The notes beneath the pieces are model-generated. The model was not told where the DNA came from. It worked only from the letters and a program-made list of their open reading frames with translations, and did no database searches. A DNA stretch of 49,364 bases from the NCBI GenBank assembly GCA_020635495.1, contig JACJZQ010000020.1, positions 1-49,364 of the forward strand. Direction: 5' to 3'. The DNA comes from Flavobacteriales bacterium. Its GTDB lineage: Bacteria > Bacteroidota > Bacteroidia > UBA10329. Position numbers and translations under genes: made by a program. Shown here piece after piece: positions 41,124 through 49,322 of this stretch; positions within the stretch are counted from its first letter, which is position 1, and each line of letters opens with the position of its first letter.

Positions 41124-43362
41124 GGAAACTGGGGTTTACCATATTCGGCCATCCGCAAAACTGATACATACTATTGGTGGTGACCTTATTGGTGACCCCT
41201 ATGCCGCAGTCGTAGAATTGGTGAAAAACTCATATGATGCCGATGCTTCGGAGGTTAAAGTACTGTTTGATTATTCAGAAGTTGAAACCCAACCAGCTAT
41301 TAAAATCTCCATTTCTGATGATGGGCATGGAATGAATAAGGATACCGTTGTAGATAAATGGTTAGTTCCCGCAACGGATGACAAGCTAAAGAGAAAGTGT
41401 AGTCCTTCAGGACGTCTTTTTCAAGGGAGAAAAGGGATAGGTAGGTTTGCTGCTTCAATTCTTGGACAAGAACTCACACTGCAAACTGTTGACATCAATG
41501 GTGTATTGACAGAAGCCGTTATCGATTGGCGACTTTTTAATGCTGATTCTTTCTTGTCGGATATAGATATTCTATTAGAGAGTGAGCAAACAACTCGAAG
41601 CTGTGGAACCCATATGACCATAGTGGGACAGGACGAAGAATATTTTGAGGAGTATTTTGATGAACAAGAAAATCAAATCAAAATATTTAAAACGGACGAA
41701 AAATATTCCTATTGGCTTAACCGTGCGAATATTGAAAAGCTTGAGAACGAATTAAGAAAACTAATCTCTCCGTTTGGTGAACTTGATGAGGACGTTTTTG
41801 AAGTAAGCCTTGAGTTTAGGAATTGTCCTATCGAAGAGTTCAATGACCGAACCTTCAAGATTGAATCCTATCCAATCATTGAACTTTACGATTACCGGAT
41901 TTCAGGAATCGTAGAACCTGATGGTAAAGGGCATTTGCTTTATGAAAATAACGTAGAGGATACTGGTCATTCTGAAAACATCTCGTTCAAGTATAGACTT
42001 GAGGATGGTCTGAAGCCTTGTGGAAGAGTTAAGGTTGATTTTCGCGTTTTTGACAGGGAACCAGAGGCTATCGAAAACCTAATAAACAAAGGGTTAATAG
42101 ACCCGATTACCGAGAAATACGCTGGTAAAAATGAAGCCAAGGCATTACTTAATAAGGTTTATGGCGTTAAGATCTATAGGAGTAAGTTCCGAATAAGACC
42201 GTATGGAGATGATGGAGACGATTGGCTGGAGTTGGACAAGCGAAGAATCCAAAACTTTACGCTTAGGGTTAGCAATAACCAAGTTGTCGGATTCGTCACG
42301 ATAGAACCAGAAGAGAATTCTAACCTGCTTGAAAAAAGTGCAAGGGATGGCCTTAAGGAGACTCCTGAGTTTAAAGGTCTCAAAGAGATTTGTCGTCAGG
42401 TTCTCAAAGAATTAGAATTAAAACGACTTACGTACCGGGAGAAGACACTGAAAAGTCGAAAAGGACGGAGCACAATTCAGAACAGTCTTAACAGCCTGTT
42501 CAGTTTTAGTGATTTGACTGAAAATGTGGAGAAGCAACTTTCCGCTTTGGAGGTCTCTCCTGTAAGTATTGCAGAAATCAAGGAGATAATCCGTAAAGAA
42601 GAAGCTCGAAAAGCGGGATTACTAGAAGACATTCAAAAGACCATTGCGATTTATCAGGGACAAGCCACACTTGGTAAGATTGTCTCGTTTATTCTTCACG
42701 AAGGCAGAAAGTCGGTTCAATACTTTCGAGACGAGGGTCCGGTTGTCAAACGTTACCTAAAACATTATCGGGCATCAAAGGACGAAACTCTTTTAGAAGA
42801 CCTTGAAGAGAGTGTTGACGGCTATGAACTTCATGGGGCAATGATTTCAGATTTGTTCAAGCGAATTAACCCCCTTGCCATACAGAAAAAGTCTAGCAAG
42901 TCTGATTTCGATGTGCTGTCTTGCATTTCAGATGCTGCGAAGGTATTCAAGGGGTCTGCGTTAGAGAAAGGAATTAAGATTGAAGTATCATGCCCTCCTG
43001 ATATATCAGTATTTGGCTGGAGAGAAGACCTCTATATGTGCATGACAAACTTGATTGAAAATAGTTTGCATTGGCTAGAGTATAATCAGACTGAAGAAGG
43101 TAAGATTCAGATTAGTGTGAAAAATGATGAAAGCATAGTAATCATTGACTTCTTGGACAATGGTCCTGGTTTAACTGATGAAGAGATTGAAACTGATATA
43201 ATATTCGAGCCCGGTTATTCACGGAAACTATCTGGCACTGGACTCGGATTGGCGATAGCAGGGGAAGCAATAGATAGGCTTAACGGATCATTAAAGGCCC
43301 TTAAAAATGAAGGAGGGGCCTATTTCAGAATTGAAATCGAAACCAATTATGGAAAAGCTTAA
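41116..43362 (+). CDS. protein with two GHKL ATPase domains (MutL/Hsp90-like plus histidine kinase)
   Basis: I start at GTG 41116, which overlaps the methyltransferase stop by 8 bases; TTG 41098 is an alternative. Numbering here is from 41098 (754 aa). The N-terminal half has a Hsp90/MutL-type GHKL site: AVVELVKNSYDADA (Asn44, Asp47), SISDDGHGMN and RKGIGRFAAS, then a ~300-residue beta-rich region. The C-terminal half is like a histidine kinase: a His534-containing helix (ILHEGRKSVQYF), N box NLIENSLHWL, DFLDNGPG and GTGLGLAIA. No membrane helix, so it is cytoplasmic. GHKL proteins are known in restriction-modification-like neighbourhoods, but a chain with two sites joined to a receiver gene is unusual to me. 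Confidence 0.75.
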   Translation: MYKETGVYHIRPSAKLIHTIGGDLIGDPYAAVVELVKNSYDADASEVKVLFDYSEVETQPAIKISISDDGHGMNKDTVVDKWLVPATDDKLKRKCSPSGRLFQGRKGIGRFAASILGQELTLQTVDINGVLTEAVIDWRLFNADSFLSDIDILLESEQTTRSCGTHMTIVGQDEEYFEEYFDEQENQIKIFKTDEKYSYWLNRANIEKLENELRKLISPFGELDEDVFEVSLEFRNCPIEEFNDRTFKIESYPIIELYDYRISGIVEPDGKGHLLYENNVEDTGHSENISFKYRLEDGLKPCGRVKVDFRVFDREPEAIENLINKGLIDPITEKYAGKNEAKALLNKVYGVKIYRSKFRIRPYGDDGDDWLELDKRRIQNFTLRVSNNQVVGFVTIEPEENSNLLEKSARDGLKETPEFKGLKEICRQVLKELELKRLTYREKTLKSRKGRSTIQNSLNSLFSFSDLTENVEKQLSALEVSPVSIAEIKEIIRKEEARKAGLLEDIQKTIAIYQGQATLGKIVSFILHEGRKSVQYFRDEGPVVKRYLKHYRASKDETLLEDLEESVDGYELHGAMISDLFKRINPLAIQKKSSKSDFDVLSCISDAAKVFKGSALEKGIKIEVSCPPDISVFGWREDLYMCMTNLIENSLHWLEYNQTEEGKIQISVKNDESIVIIDFLDNGPGLTDEEIETDIIFEPGYSRKLSGTGLGLAIAGEAIDRLNGSLKALKNEGGAYFRIEIETNYGKA

Positions 43363-44464
43363 ACTCCTACTTGTCGAAGACGAAAGCCTAAACGACTATC
43401 AAAGAAGAATAAAGGCGTACAATCTTGAAAGTTCAGTACAGGTCGAACCGGTCCCTTGTGCAGATTACAATCAAGCCGTTAGGATGCTTGATGATTCGAA
43501 CAATTCATTTGATGGAGCTATTATCGACCTGAAACTTTCAAAAGACGCGAAATACGAAGGGAAGGAATTGATAAATAGGGTTAAAAAGGGACTTCGATTT
43601 CCTGTTTTTGTCTTAACGGGCAATCCGGAGCAAATAGAAGACCAAAAGGCTTTCCAAACCGACTTTTTTCAGATTCGGACTAAGGGCGATACTCCGGGAC
43701 GACTTGAAGAAATTCTAGGCGACCTTGTCAAGTTGCATCAAACTGGAATCACCAAGATACTCGGGGGGAAAGGGCAAATTGAAGGGTATCTCAATGACAT
43801 ATTTTGGAATCACATTTCCAATTCAATCGGGTATTGGGTTGCAGATAGCAAAAGAGACTCCCAAGAGAAGCAACAATCTCTATTGCGATATGCACTATCG
43901 CACGTTCAAGAGTATCTGAACTTGGACGGGACTGGGTTGAGTCAGAATTATCACCCTGCTGAATTCTTTATTACCAAACCTGTGAAAAGGTATGTTTACA
44001 CGGGTGACCTAATCAAGTTTGAAGCAGGGGAGCGGTCGCTTGTTCTGTCTCCAGCATGTGACTTAGAAATACATGGGGCCTCATGCAACGCTGACAACAT
44101 TTTACTTCTTAAGGTTCGAGATTGGAAAGATTTGGATGCACGATTCTCAGGATTAAACAAGGACACGGGTAAGGCTAATGAGAACCGAGCCCGATTGGAA
44201 AGATGGTTTGCCAACCCCAATCAGAGATACCACTACATCCCTAACTCCAATGGTATTGAAGCAGGGTTCATAGATTTTCAGGATAAGAAGACAATGAGTT
44301 TGACTGTATTCAACCAAGAAATGAAGGACGGCAAACTCCAAAGGCTCGCAACAGTTTCATCCCCTTTCTTAAAGGACATAATAGCTAGACACTCCTCATA
44401 CTATGCCCGACAAGGGTCACCGGATTTTGATGGTGGAGAACTGTATGATATCCTATTCAAATGA
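43349..44464 (+). CDS. receiver protein with unrecognised C-terminal domain
   Basis: A 371-residue protein from the ATG at 43349, overlapping the previous gene by 14 bases. Residues 1-125 are a receiver: acidic pocket LLLVEDE (E10, D11), phospho-Asp60 in AIIDLKL, Thr90 in VFVLTGN, Lys112 in RTKGDTPG. Residues ~130-371 contain RYVYTGDLIKFEAGERSLVL then SPACDLEI, ...NPNQRYHYIPNSNGI, EAGFIDFQDKKTMSLTVFN and YYARQGSPDFDGG. I cannot name this part; the CDL phrase and the YARQG ending recall an uncharacterised family. As the only output candidate of the operon it may be the effector. It ends 11 bp before a convergent pair of small genes. Confidence 0.75.
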   Translation: MEKLKLLLVEDESLNDYQRRIKAYNLESSVQVEPVPCADYNQAVRMLDDSNNSFDGAIIDLKLSKDAKYEGKELINRVKKGLRFPVFVLTGNPEQIEDQKAFQTDFFQIRTKGDTPGRLEEILGDLVKLHQTGITKILGGKGQIEGYLNDIFWNHISNSIGYWVADSKRDSQEKQQSLLRYALSHVQEYLNLDGTGLSQNYHPAEFFITKPVKRYVYTGDLIKFEAGERSLVLSPACDLEIHGASCNADNILLLKVRDWKDLDARFSGLNKDTGKANENRARLERWFANPNQRYHYIPNSNGIEAGFIDFQDKKTMSLTVFNQEMKDGKLQRLATVSSPFLKDIIARHSSYYARQGSPDFDGGELYDILFK

Positions 44465-44475
44465 GATGATATAGT

Positions 44476-44742
44476 TCAGTCACAACAGAACATAGCTCCT
44501 CTTTCAACGGCTTCCACCAAATTGGTTCGTGAGGCCAATTCACCTTCAACTACTTCTTCATCGCTTTCATCTATCTCATTTATAATGAGGAACTCACTTG
44601 AATCGGGTCGGTAGCTGATACGCTTGCTGCTACGTGCAAGGCCACCTGCCAATAGGGTATAGAAATGAACATAATCGCCATTCTCTCGGTAGGCGAGCTG
44701 TTTGAGGTGGTCGAAGCTTTCGACTTTAACAGGGGGGCTCAT
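44476..44742 (-). CDS. small conserved hypothetical protein, second of a pair
   Basis: An 88-residue protein: VKVESFDHLKQLAYRENGDY, HFYTLLAGGLARSSKRISY, EFLIINEIDESDEE, ending GAMFCCD. It seems a compact alpha/beta fold. I recall similar short proteins in Bacteroidota next to a partner like the following one, with no known role. The two genes are 5 bp apart on the minus strand, so cotranscribed. No DNA-binding motif. Confidence 0.65.
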   Translation of the reverse strand: MSPPVKVESFDHLKQLAYRENGDYVHFYTLLAGGLARSSKRISYRPDSSEFLIINEIDESDEEVVEGELASRTNLVEAVERGAMFCCD

Positions 44743-44747
44743 TGATC

Positions 44748-45008
44748 TTACAATTCAAGAATTTCAGTTCCCTCCTCACACATCAATTCATGCGTATCTA
44801 CTCCAATCCGACTGCCCAGCTCGAAGGCTTGATTAAGCAAGTTGTTTCTGTGTTCAATCTGCTCTTTAGTGTAAGCAGGTTCTTTCGTCTCGTAATAGAT
44901 GTAATCTTCAAAAGGAGTGTCGGGGTGGAAGTTGAGACTCTCTTCTTCCATAAGGATGTGAACGAATTGTTTAACGTCTTCGATGGAGTTGATGCTAGTG
45001 AGTTTCAT
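44748..45008 (-). CDS. small conserved hypothetical protein, first of a pair
   Basis: An 86-residue acidic, helical protein from MKLTSINSIEDVKQFVHIL at 45008 (the frame opens at 45056, but that start lacks support). It contains LNFHPDTPFEDYIYY and RNNLLNQAFELGSRIG, a spacing seen in a Bacteroidota family of unknown function. It precedes the partner gene by 5 bp. A two-gene unit of this size could be a toxin-antitoxin-like or accessory pair, but no toxin motif is visible. Confidence 0.65.
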   Translation of the reverse strand: MKLTSINSIEDVKQFVHILMEEESLNFHPDTPFEDYIYYETKEPAYTKEQIEHRNNLLNQAFELGSRIGVDTHELMCEEGTEILEL

Positions 45009-45454
45009 GGGTTTGAATTGATGTATTAAGATACTGATTATTAGCTTTTTAAGCAATAGGAAACCTATGAAATGAACCGAGGTTCAGGGGGTAGCTTCTC
45101 GATACATTCCGATAAAATCGGAACACTCGAAGTGACGGTTGCGGATCGGGGTTGAAATGACGGAACACTCTGCCTAATGTCGAGCATAGGCAAGACATCT
45201 GGATAGATTCCTCCTACTGTCGGAATGACAAGAGGGGTGTTGGGATAGATTCCTCCGCGTTGGTCGGAATGACGGTGGGTGTTGGTTGGAATAGATTCCT
45301 CCGCTGCGGTCGGAATGACGGGGGTGTTGGTGGAATGACAAAGGTGAAGGGCACCCCATCACTTGATCTATCGGCTTGTACTGAGTTTACCGAAGCATAA
45401 CCTCATCCCCTCGCTAAGTTCCCTACCTTCGTAGTACATAATGAATACAACTAG
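45009..45454. repeat. intergenic repeat patch before rnr
   Basis: No gene seen. It holds a hairpin CCGAT-AAA-ATCGG (45109-45121) within TCTCGATACATT and AACACTCGAAGTGAC, and three imperfect tandem copies of a ~43-bp unit (45201-45242, 45243-45287, 45288-45331) beginning GGATAGATTCCTCC and ending TCGGAATGAC with a G/T-rich tail. Both texts resemble dispersed intergenic repeats I know from Bacteroidota. Confidence 0.65.
45424..45431 (+). promoter_or_regulatory. possible rnr -7 element TACCTTCG
   Basis: One base off TAnnTTTG, 23 bases before the TTG start. No clear -33 box. Confidence 0.3.
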
Positions 45455-45458
45455 TTGA
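45441..45458 (+). promoter_or_regulatory. five-codon upstream ORF overlapping the rnr start
   Basis: ATG at 45441 reads M-N-T-T-S and stops at TGA 45456-45458, which overlaps the TTG at 45455 that opens the rnr frame (TTGA). It could couple translation. It is also possible that this is just a short chance frame. Confidence 0.25.
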
Positions 45459-47620
45459 AAAAGAAGAAGAAAGGGAAGAGTAAGAAACACAGCTCGTCCA
45501 CATCCATATTCCAAGAACCCATCTTGGAAACCCTGCGCAAGAGTCCTAACCGCGCGCTCAATTACAAGCAGATAGCCAAGAAGCTAGAGGTTAACGATAA
45601 ACAAGAGAGGAACCAACTGGCCCAGACGCTCAACCAAATGAAGGGAGAAGGTCTGCTGCGCGAAGTGGAACGCGGTAAGTACCAGCTCAAGCATCAGCCC
45701 GCGCCTAAGTTGGTGGGCAAAATAGATATCACCAGCACGGGTACAGCCTTTGTCAAGGTAGATGGGTTTGAGCAGGATATCCGTATTTCGCCACGCAAGG
45801 TGCGCCAGGCCCTACCGGGAGACACCGTAAAGGTGCACATCTATGCCAACCACAAGGGAAACCGTGTAGAGGGCGAAGTGGTACAGGTACTGGAGCGCGC
45901 CCGCGAGACCTTTGTGGGCAAACTCACCATCAACACCAAGAGCAAAGTGGCCTTCATGGTTCCCGACAATAGGAACATGCCGGTCGATTTCTTCATCCCG
46001 ATGGGTGAAATGCTGCGCGCCAAAGATGGCGACAAGGTGATCGTAAAGATGATAGACTGGCCAGAGCGGGCACACAACCCCATTGGGCATGTGATCTCCG
46101 TGCTGGGCAGACCAGGCGATATGGAGACCGAGATGCACTCCATCTTGGCCGAGTTCGATTTCCCGATGCATTTCCCAGAGAATGTAGAGCAGGAGGCAGA
46201 GGATATACCAGAGACCATTAGCGCAGAAGAGATAGCCGCAAGGCGCGATTTCCGCGATGTGACCACCTTTACGATAGACCCGGACGATGCCAAGGATTTT
46301 GATGACGCGCTCTCTGTGCGGAAACTGAAGAACGGCAATTGGGAAGTGGGCGTGCATATTGCAGATGTATCGCACTATGTGCAGCCAGACACCTTCTTGG
46401 ATGATGAAGCGGTAAGCCGCGCCACATCGGTGTATCTGGTAGACAGGGTGGTGCCCATGCTGCCCGAGAAACTGAGTAACAAGGTCTGTTCGTTACGACC
46501 CAATGAAGAGAAGCTGGTTTTCAGTGCCGTGTTTGAGATGGACGATAAGGCGCAGGTCATCAGCGAGTGGTTCGGACGTTGCATCATCAACTCCAACCAT
46601 CGGTTCACGTACGATGAGGCCCAGCAGATAATAGAGGGCGGTAACGACCCGCTGAAGGATGAGGTACTGACCTTGCATGGATTGGCGCAGCAGCTTCGCG
46701 CAGAGCGTTTCAAGCACGGGGCCATAGGCTTTGAGAAAGAGGAGGTCAAATTCCGGTTGGATGACAAGGGAAACCCGATAGAGGTGTACCTGAAAGAATA
46801 CAAGGACAGCAACAAGCTTATAGAGGAATTCATGCTACTGGCCAACAAGCACGTGGCCACCTTTATTGGCAAACCCAAGCAGGGCCAACCCAAAACGTTC
46901 GTGTACCGTGTGCATGACGACCCATCGCAGGAAAAGCTGGAAACGCTGGTGGAAATTGCAGGGCAGTTGGGCTACAAGGTGCAGTTGGGTCCGCGTAGAA
47001 TCCTTACCGAATCATTGAATAAACTCCTGGCCGACATCAAAGGAAAAGGCGAGGAGAACATGCTCAGCACCCTGGCCATCCGCTGCATGGCCAAAGCAGA
47101 ATACAGCACAGACAACATCGGTCACTTCGGCCTCGGGTTCGATTACTACACGCACTTCACGTCTCCCATCAGAAGGTACCCCGATGTTATGGTGCACCGT
47201 CTGTTGCAACGCTATTTGGATGGCGGTAAATCGGCCTTCAAGAAAGATTATGACGACCTCTGCCTGCATAGTTCCGAGATGGAGAAGAATGCAGCCAATG
47301 CAGAGCGGGCATCTACCAAGTACATGCAGGCCAAATACCTACAGGATAAGATAGGAGAGGAGTTCGTTGGGCTGGTTTCGGGCGTAACCGAGTGGGGAAT
47401 CTTTGTGGAGATAAAGGAGAACAAGTGCGAGGGGCTGATACGCATGAAAGACCTTCCGGACGATTTCTACGATTTTGATGAAGACTCGATGTCGGTGGTG
47501 GGAGCCACTACGGGCAATTCGTTCACCTTGGGCGATGCCGTGATTGTGAAGGTGTTGGACGTATCGTTGGAAAAACGTCAGATAGACCTGCTTGTAACAG
47601 GTTGGCCAGACGAGGACTAG
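45455..47620 (+). CDS. rnr: ribonuclease R
   Basis: A 721-residue 3'-5' exoribonuclease that degrades structured RNA and works with ribosome rescue. The start is TTG 45455; no ATG is in frame before residue 46. It has a Lys-rich start (KKKKKGKSKKH), an N-terminal winged helix, cold-shock domains (FVKVDGFEQDIRISP), the RNB catalytic domain with the Asp cluster in TIDPDDAKDFDDALSV and RRYPDVMVHR, and a C-terminal S1 domain (GLVSGVTEWGIFVEIKENKC). There is no long basic C-terminal tail as in E. coli. It converges with the GT39-like gene. Confidence 0.93.
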   Translation: MKKKKKGKSKKHSSSTSIFQEPILETLRKSPNRALNYKQIAKKLEVNDKQERNQLAQTLNQMKGEGLLREVERGKYQLKHQPAPKLVGKIDITSTGTAFVKVDGFEQDIRISPRKVRQALPGDTVKVHIYANHKGNRVEGEVVQVLERARETFVGKLTINTKSKVAFMVPDNRNMPVDFFIPMGEMLRAKDGDKVIVKMIDWPERAHNPIGHVISVLGRPGDMETEMHSILAEFDFPMHFPENVEQEAEDIPETISAEEIAARRDFRDVTTFTIDPDDAKDFDDALSVRKLKNGNWEVGVHIADVSHYVQPDTFLDDEAVSRATSVYLVDRVVPMLPEKLSNKVCSLRPNEEKLVFSAVFEMDDKAQVISEWFGRCIINSNHRFTYDEAQQIIEGGNDPLKDEVLTLHGLAQQLRAERFKHGAIGFEKEEVKFRLDDKGNPIEVYLKEYKDSNKLIEEFMLLANKHVATFIGKPKQGQPKTFVYRVHDDPSQEKLETLVEIAGQLGYKVQLGPRRILTESLNKLLADIKGKGEENMLSTLAIRCMAKAEYSTDNIGHFGLGFDYYTHFTSPIRRYPDVMVHRLLQRYLDGGKSAFKKDYDDLCLHSSEMEKNAANAERASTKYMQAKYLQDKIGEEFVGLVSGVTEWGIFVEIKENKCEGLIRMKDLPDDFYDFDEDSMSVVGATTGNSFTLGDAVIVKVLDVSLEKRQIDLLVTGWPDED

Positions 47621-47627
47621 TTAGTTT

Positions 47628-47737
47628 TTACACAGAGGAAAATTCGAGAAAAGGAGATTCACAGAGGAACATGGCTCCTGAATTGTTGCAGGATATCCCT
47701 CTCTGTGCATCTCTAAAGCTCAAGGCTCTCTGTGTAA
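47628..47737. repeat. nested inverted repeats between convergent genes
   Basis: TTACACAGAG (47628-47637) pairs with CTCTGTGTAA (47728-47737), and CACAGAG (47660-47666) with CTCTGTG (47701-47707), giving a long interrupted stem in the 120-bp gap between rnr and the next gene. It may end both transcripts. Confidence 0.65.
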
Positions 47738-47740
47738 CGT

Positions 47741-49207
47741 TTACTCTCCCACCCATTTATAAACCTTGAAGCCCGGAGTCTCGAACTCCAAGGTGGTGAG
47801 GTCTGAAGCGTTGAACAAGAGCGTATCAATGCCGGGGTTCCACAAGGCGTCTGCCTGAATAACGTGCGTGATGGGCAGCGAATCTACCTGAGCATACAGC
47901 GAACTCATGGACTGATAGCGTCCGTTGCCAATGGCCTGGCGGTCGGTGTACAAGGCTAGTACCCGAGGTTTGGAGAAGAGAATGATGGCATCTTTTGGGG
48001 TGCTGGTTCTCACGTAGTCCAGCATTTCCATGGCGTGGGTCGATTGGGGTCCGTCCACATCCTTGGGCCAATCTTTGACCAACTCGGCAGAACGCTGAAA
48101 CGTGAAGAGAAACGGAACGGCTGCCAACAACACCAGGGCAGGTCTGAAGCGTTGATCAAGCGAACCGAAGACCGTAGCCACATACAGGAACAGTAACGGA
48201 ATAATGGGCAGCAGAAACCGCAACCCCGATGCGTGGTACGGATAAGCCAACAAGACCATTATGTAAATGGGAAACCACACTTCCATCGCGCCCAATTTCT
48301 TGTAAGCCGCCATTCCCCACCCTAAGAAAGCCAACGCCAGAAACAGCCCTGTAGCCAAGGTGCCTGCGGGCTTTTCGTTGATGGCATCAAACAAGAACCA
48401 ACGCAAAAACTCAAAGTAGTAGTTGAGGTTGTTGTAGAGGACGGTGGAGAGTTCGAAATCGCTCCACACGCTGCTATAACCTTCTGCTGCATTGGTTTGG
48501 AAGATGACGTTACTGAGCAGGAAATAGCCCGCAGCAACGATCAAAAGCAATTTGGCAATGGGGTGTTTGAGAAGAGATCGGAAATCCTTGTCTCCCGTTT
48601 GCTGCCGTTGCACGAAAAGCAGGAAGCCAACAGCAATAAGCAGTGTAACGCCAACGCTTTTGGTCAAAGCGGCCATGAGCAGGGCCAAGGCAGCTATCCA
48701 CCATTTTTTTCTATCCACCGCAAAGAGTGCCAGCAGCGCAAACAACGTAAAGGGAATATCTGCCATCACCTCCCGCTTAAAGAAAAGGACCGTGGTGTGG
48801 TACGAAATGCCAACCGAAACAAGAAGAGCCAAGCCCCAATGCACCCTATCGCGCAGCAGCACAAATACCATCAATCCGAACAGTACGGCCAGCACGGCCA
48901 TGAGGTCTATAAAGGCAGAGATGTCGTTGCCAAACGCAGCGTAGACGGGCGCCAAAATCAACGGAAAGCCAATAGGATAGGTTTTGGGTCCCAGCACCGC
49001 GTTTTCAGGATTGAAAATGTAGTTGTTGTCGGTCTGCGGAACGCCCAGTACCATGTTCTGCGCCTGTTTGATGTACATGGCAAAGTCTCCGCCCCAATCG
49101 TGAGAATGGATGTTATTGACGAAATAGCTTGGTGCCAGCATGGCCAAACAGACCATTAGTACCAGCACAGAACGGAGCCGCTTATTTTCAAAAATGGGAT
49201 TGGGCAT
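47741..49207 (-). CDS. GT39-like polyprenol-phosphate glycosyltransferase
   Basis: A 488-residue integral membrane protein with about 11 hydrophobic segments and the N-terminal outer-loop motif of the GT-C fold (HDWGGDFAMYIKQAQNMV, with an Asp pair likely to be the catalytic site). Then many transmembrane helices (VLAVLFGLMVFVLL, GVTLLIAVGFLLFV, LRFLLPIIPLLFLYVA) and a C-terminal soluble part (ALYTDRQAIGNGRYQSMSSL). It resembles ArnT/PMT-type enzymes that use lipid-linked sugars on the outer side of the inner membrane. Substrate unknown. Alone on its strand. Confidence 0.75.
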   Translation of the reverse strand: MPNPIFENKRLRSVLVLMVCLAMLAPSYFVNNIHSHDWGGDFAMYIKQAQNMVLGVPQTDNNYIFNPENAVLGPKTYPIGFPLILAPVYAAFGNDISAFIDLMAVLAVLFGLMVFVLLRDRVHWGLALLVSVGISYHTTVLFFKREVMADIPFTLFALLALFAVDRKKWWIAALALLMAALTKSVGVTLLIAVGFLLFVQRQQTGDKDFRSLLKHPIAKLLLIVAAGYFLLSNVIFQTNAAEGYSSVWSDFELSTVLYNNLNYYFEFLRWFLFDAINEKPAGTLATGLFLALAFLGWGMAAYKKLGAMEVWFPIYIMVLLAYPYHASGLRFLLPIIPLLFLYVATVFGSLDQRFRPALVLLAAVPFLFTFQRSAELVKDWPKDVDGPQSTHAMEMLDYVRTSTPKDAIILFSKPRVLALYTDRQAIGNGRYQSMSSLYAQVDSLPITHVIQADALWNPGIDTLLFNASDLTTLEFETPGFKVYKWVGE

Positions 49208-49322
49208 GGCTTGCTAAGGTAAACCGAAGTTGAACCGAATGTGCGAAATAGCGTTTCTTCGTACACAATATGTTTGCTTTCCTACAGTTATTTCAGCCCG
49301 CAAGCACTAATATTGTCTCTGC

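Noticed and set aside
39900..44464. Standard type II restriction-modification system
   Set aside because: No endonuclease gene or PD-(D/E)XK or HNH motif was recognised beside the methyltransferase.
41116..44464. Detocs-type defence
   Set aside because: The kinase lacks the TPR-type sensor and the receiver set differs; likeness is limited to a kinase plus receiver scheme.
48497..49159. Plus-strand frame opposite the GT39-like gene (220 codons)
   Set aside because: The membrane-helix pattern is on the minus strand; the plus frame is a shadow.
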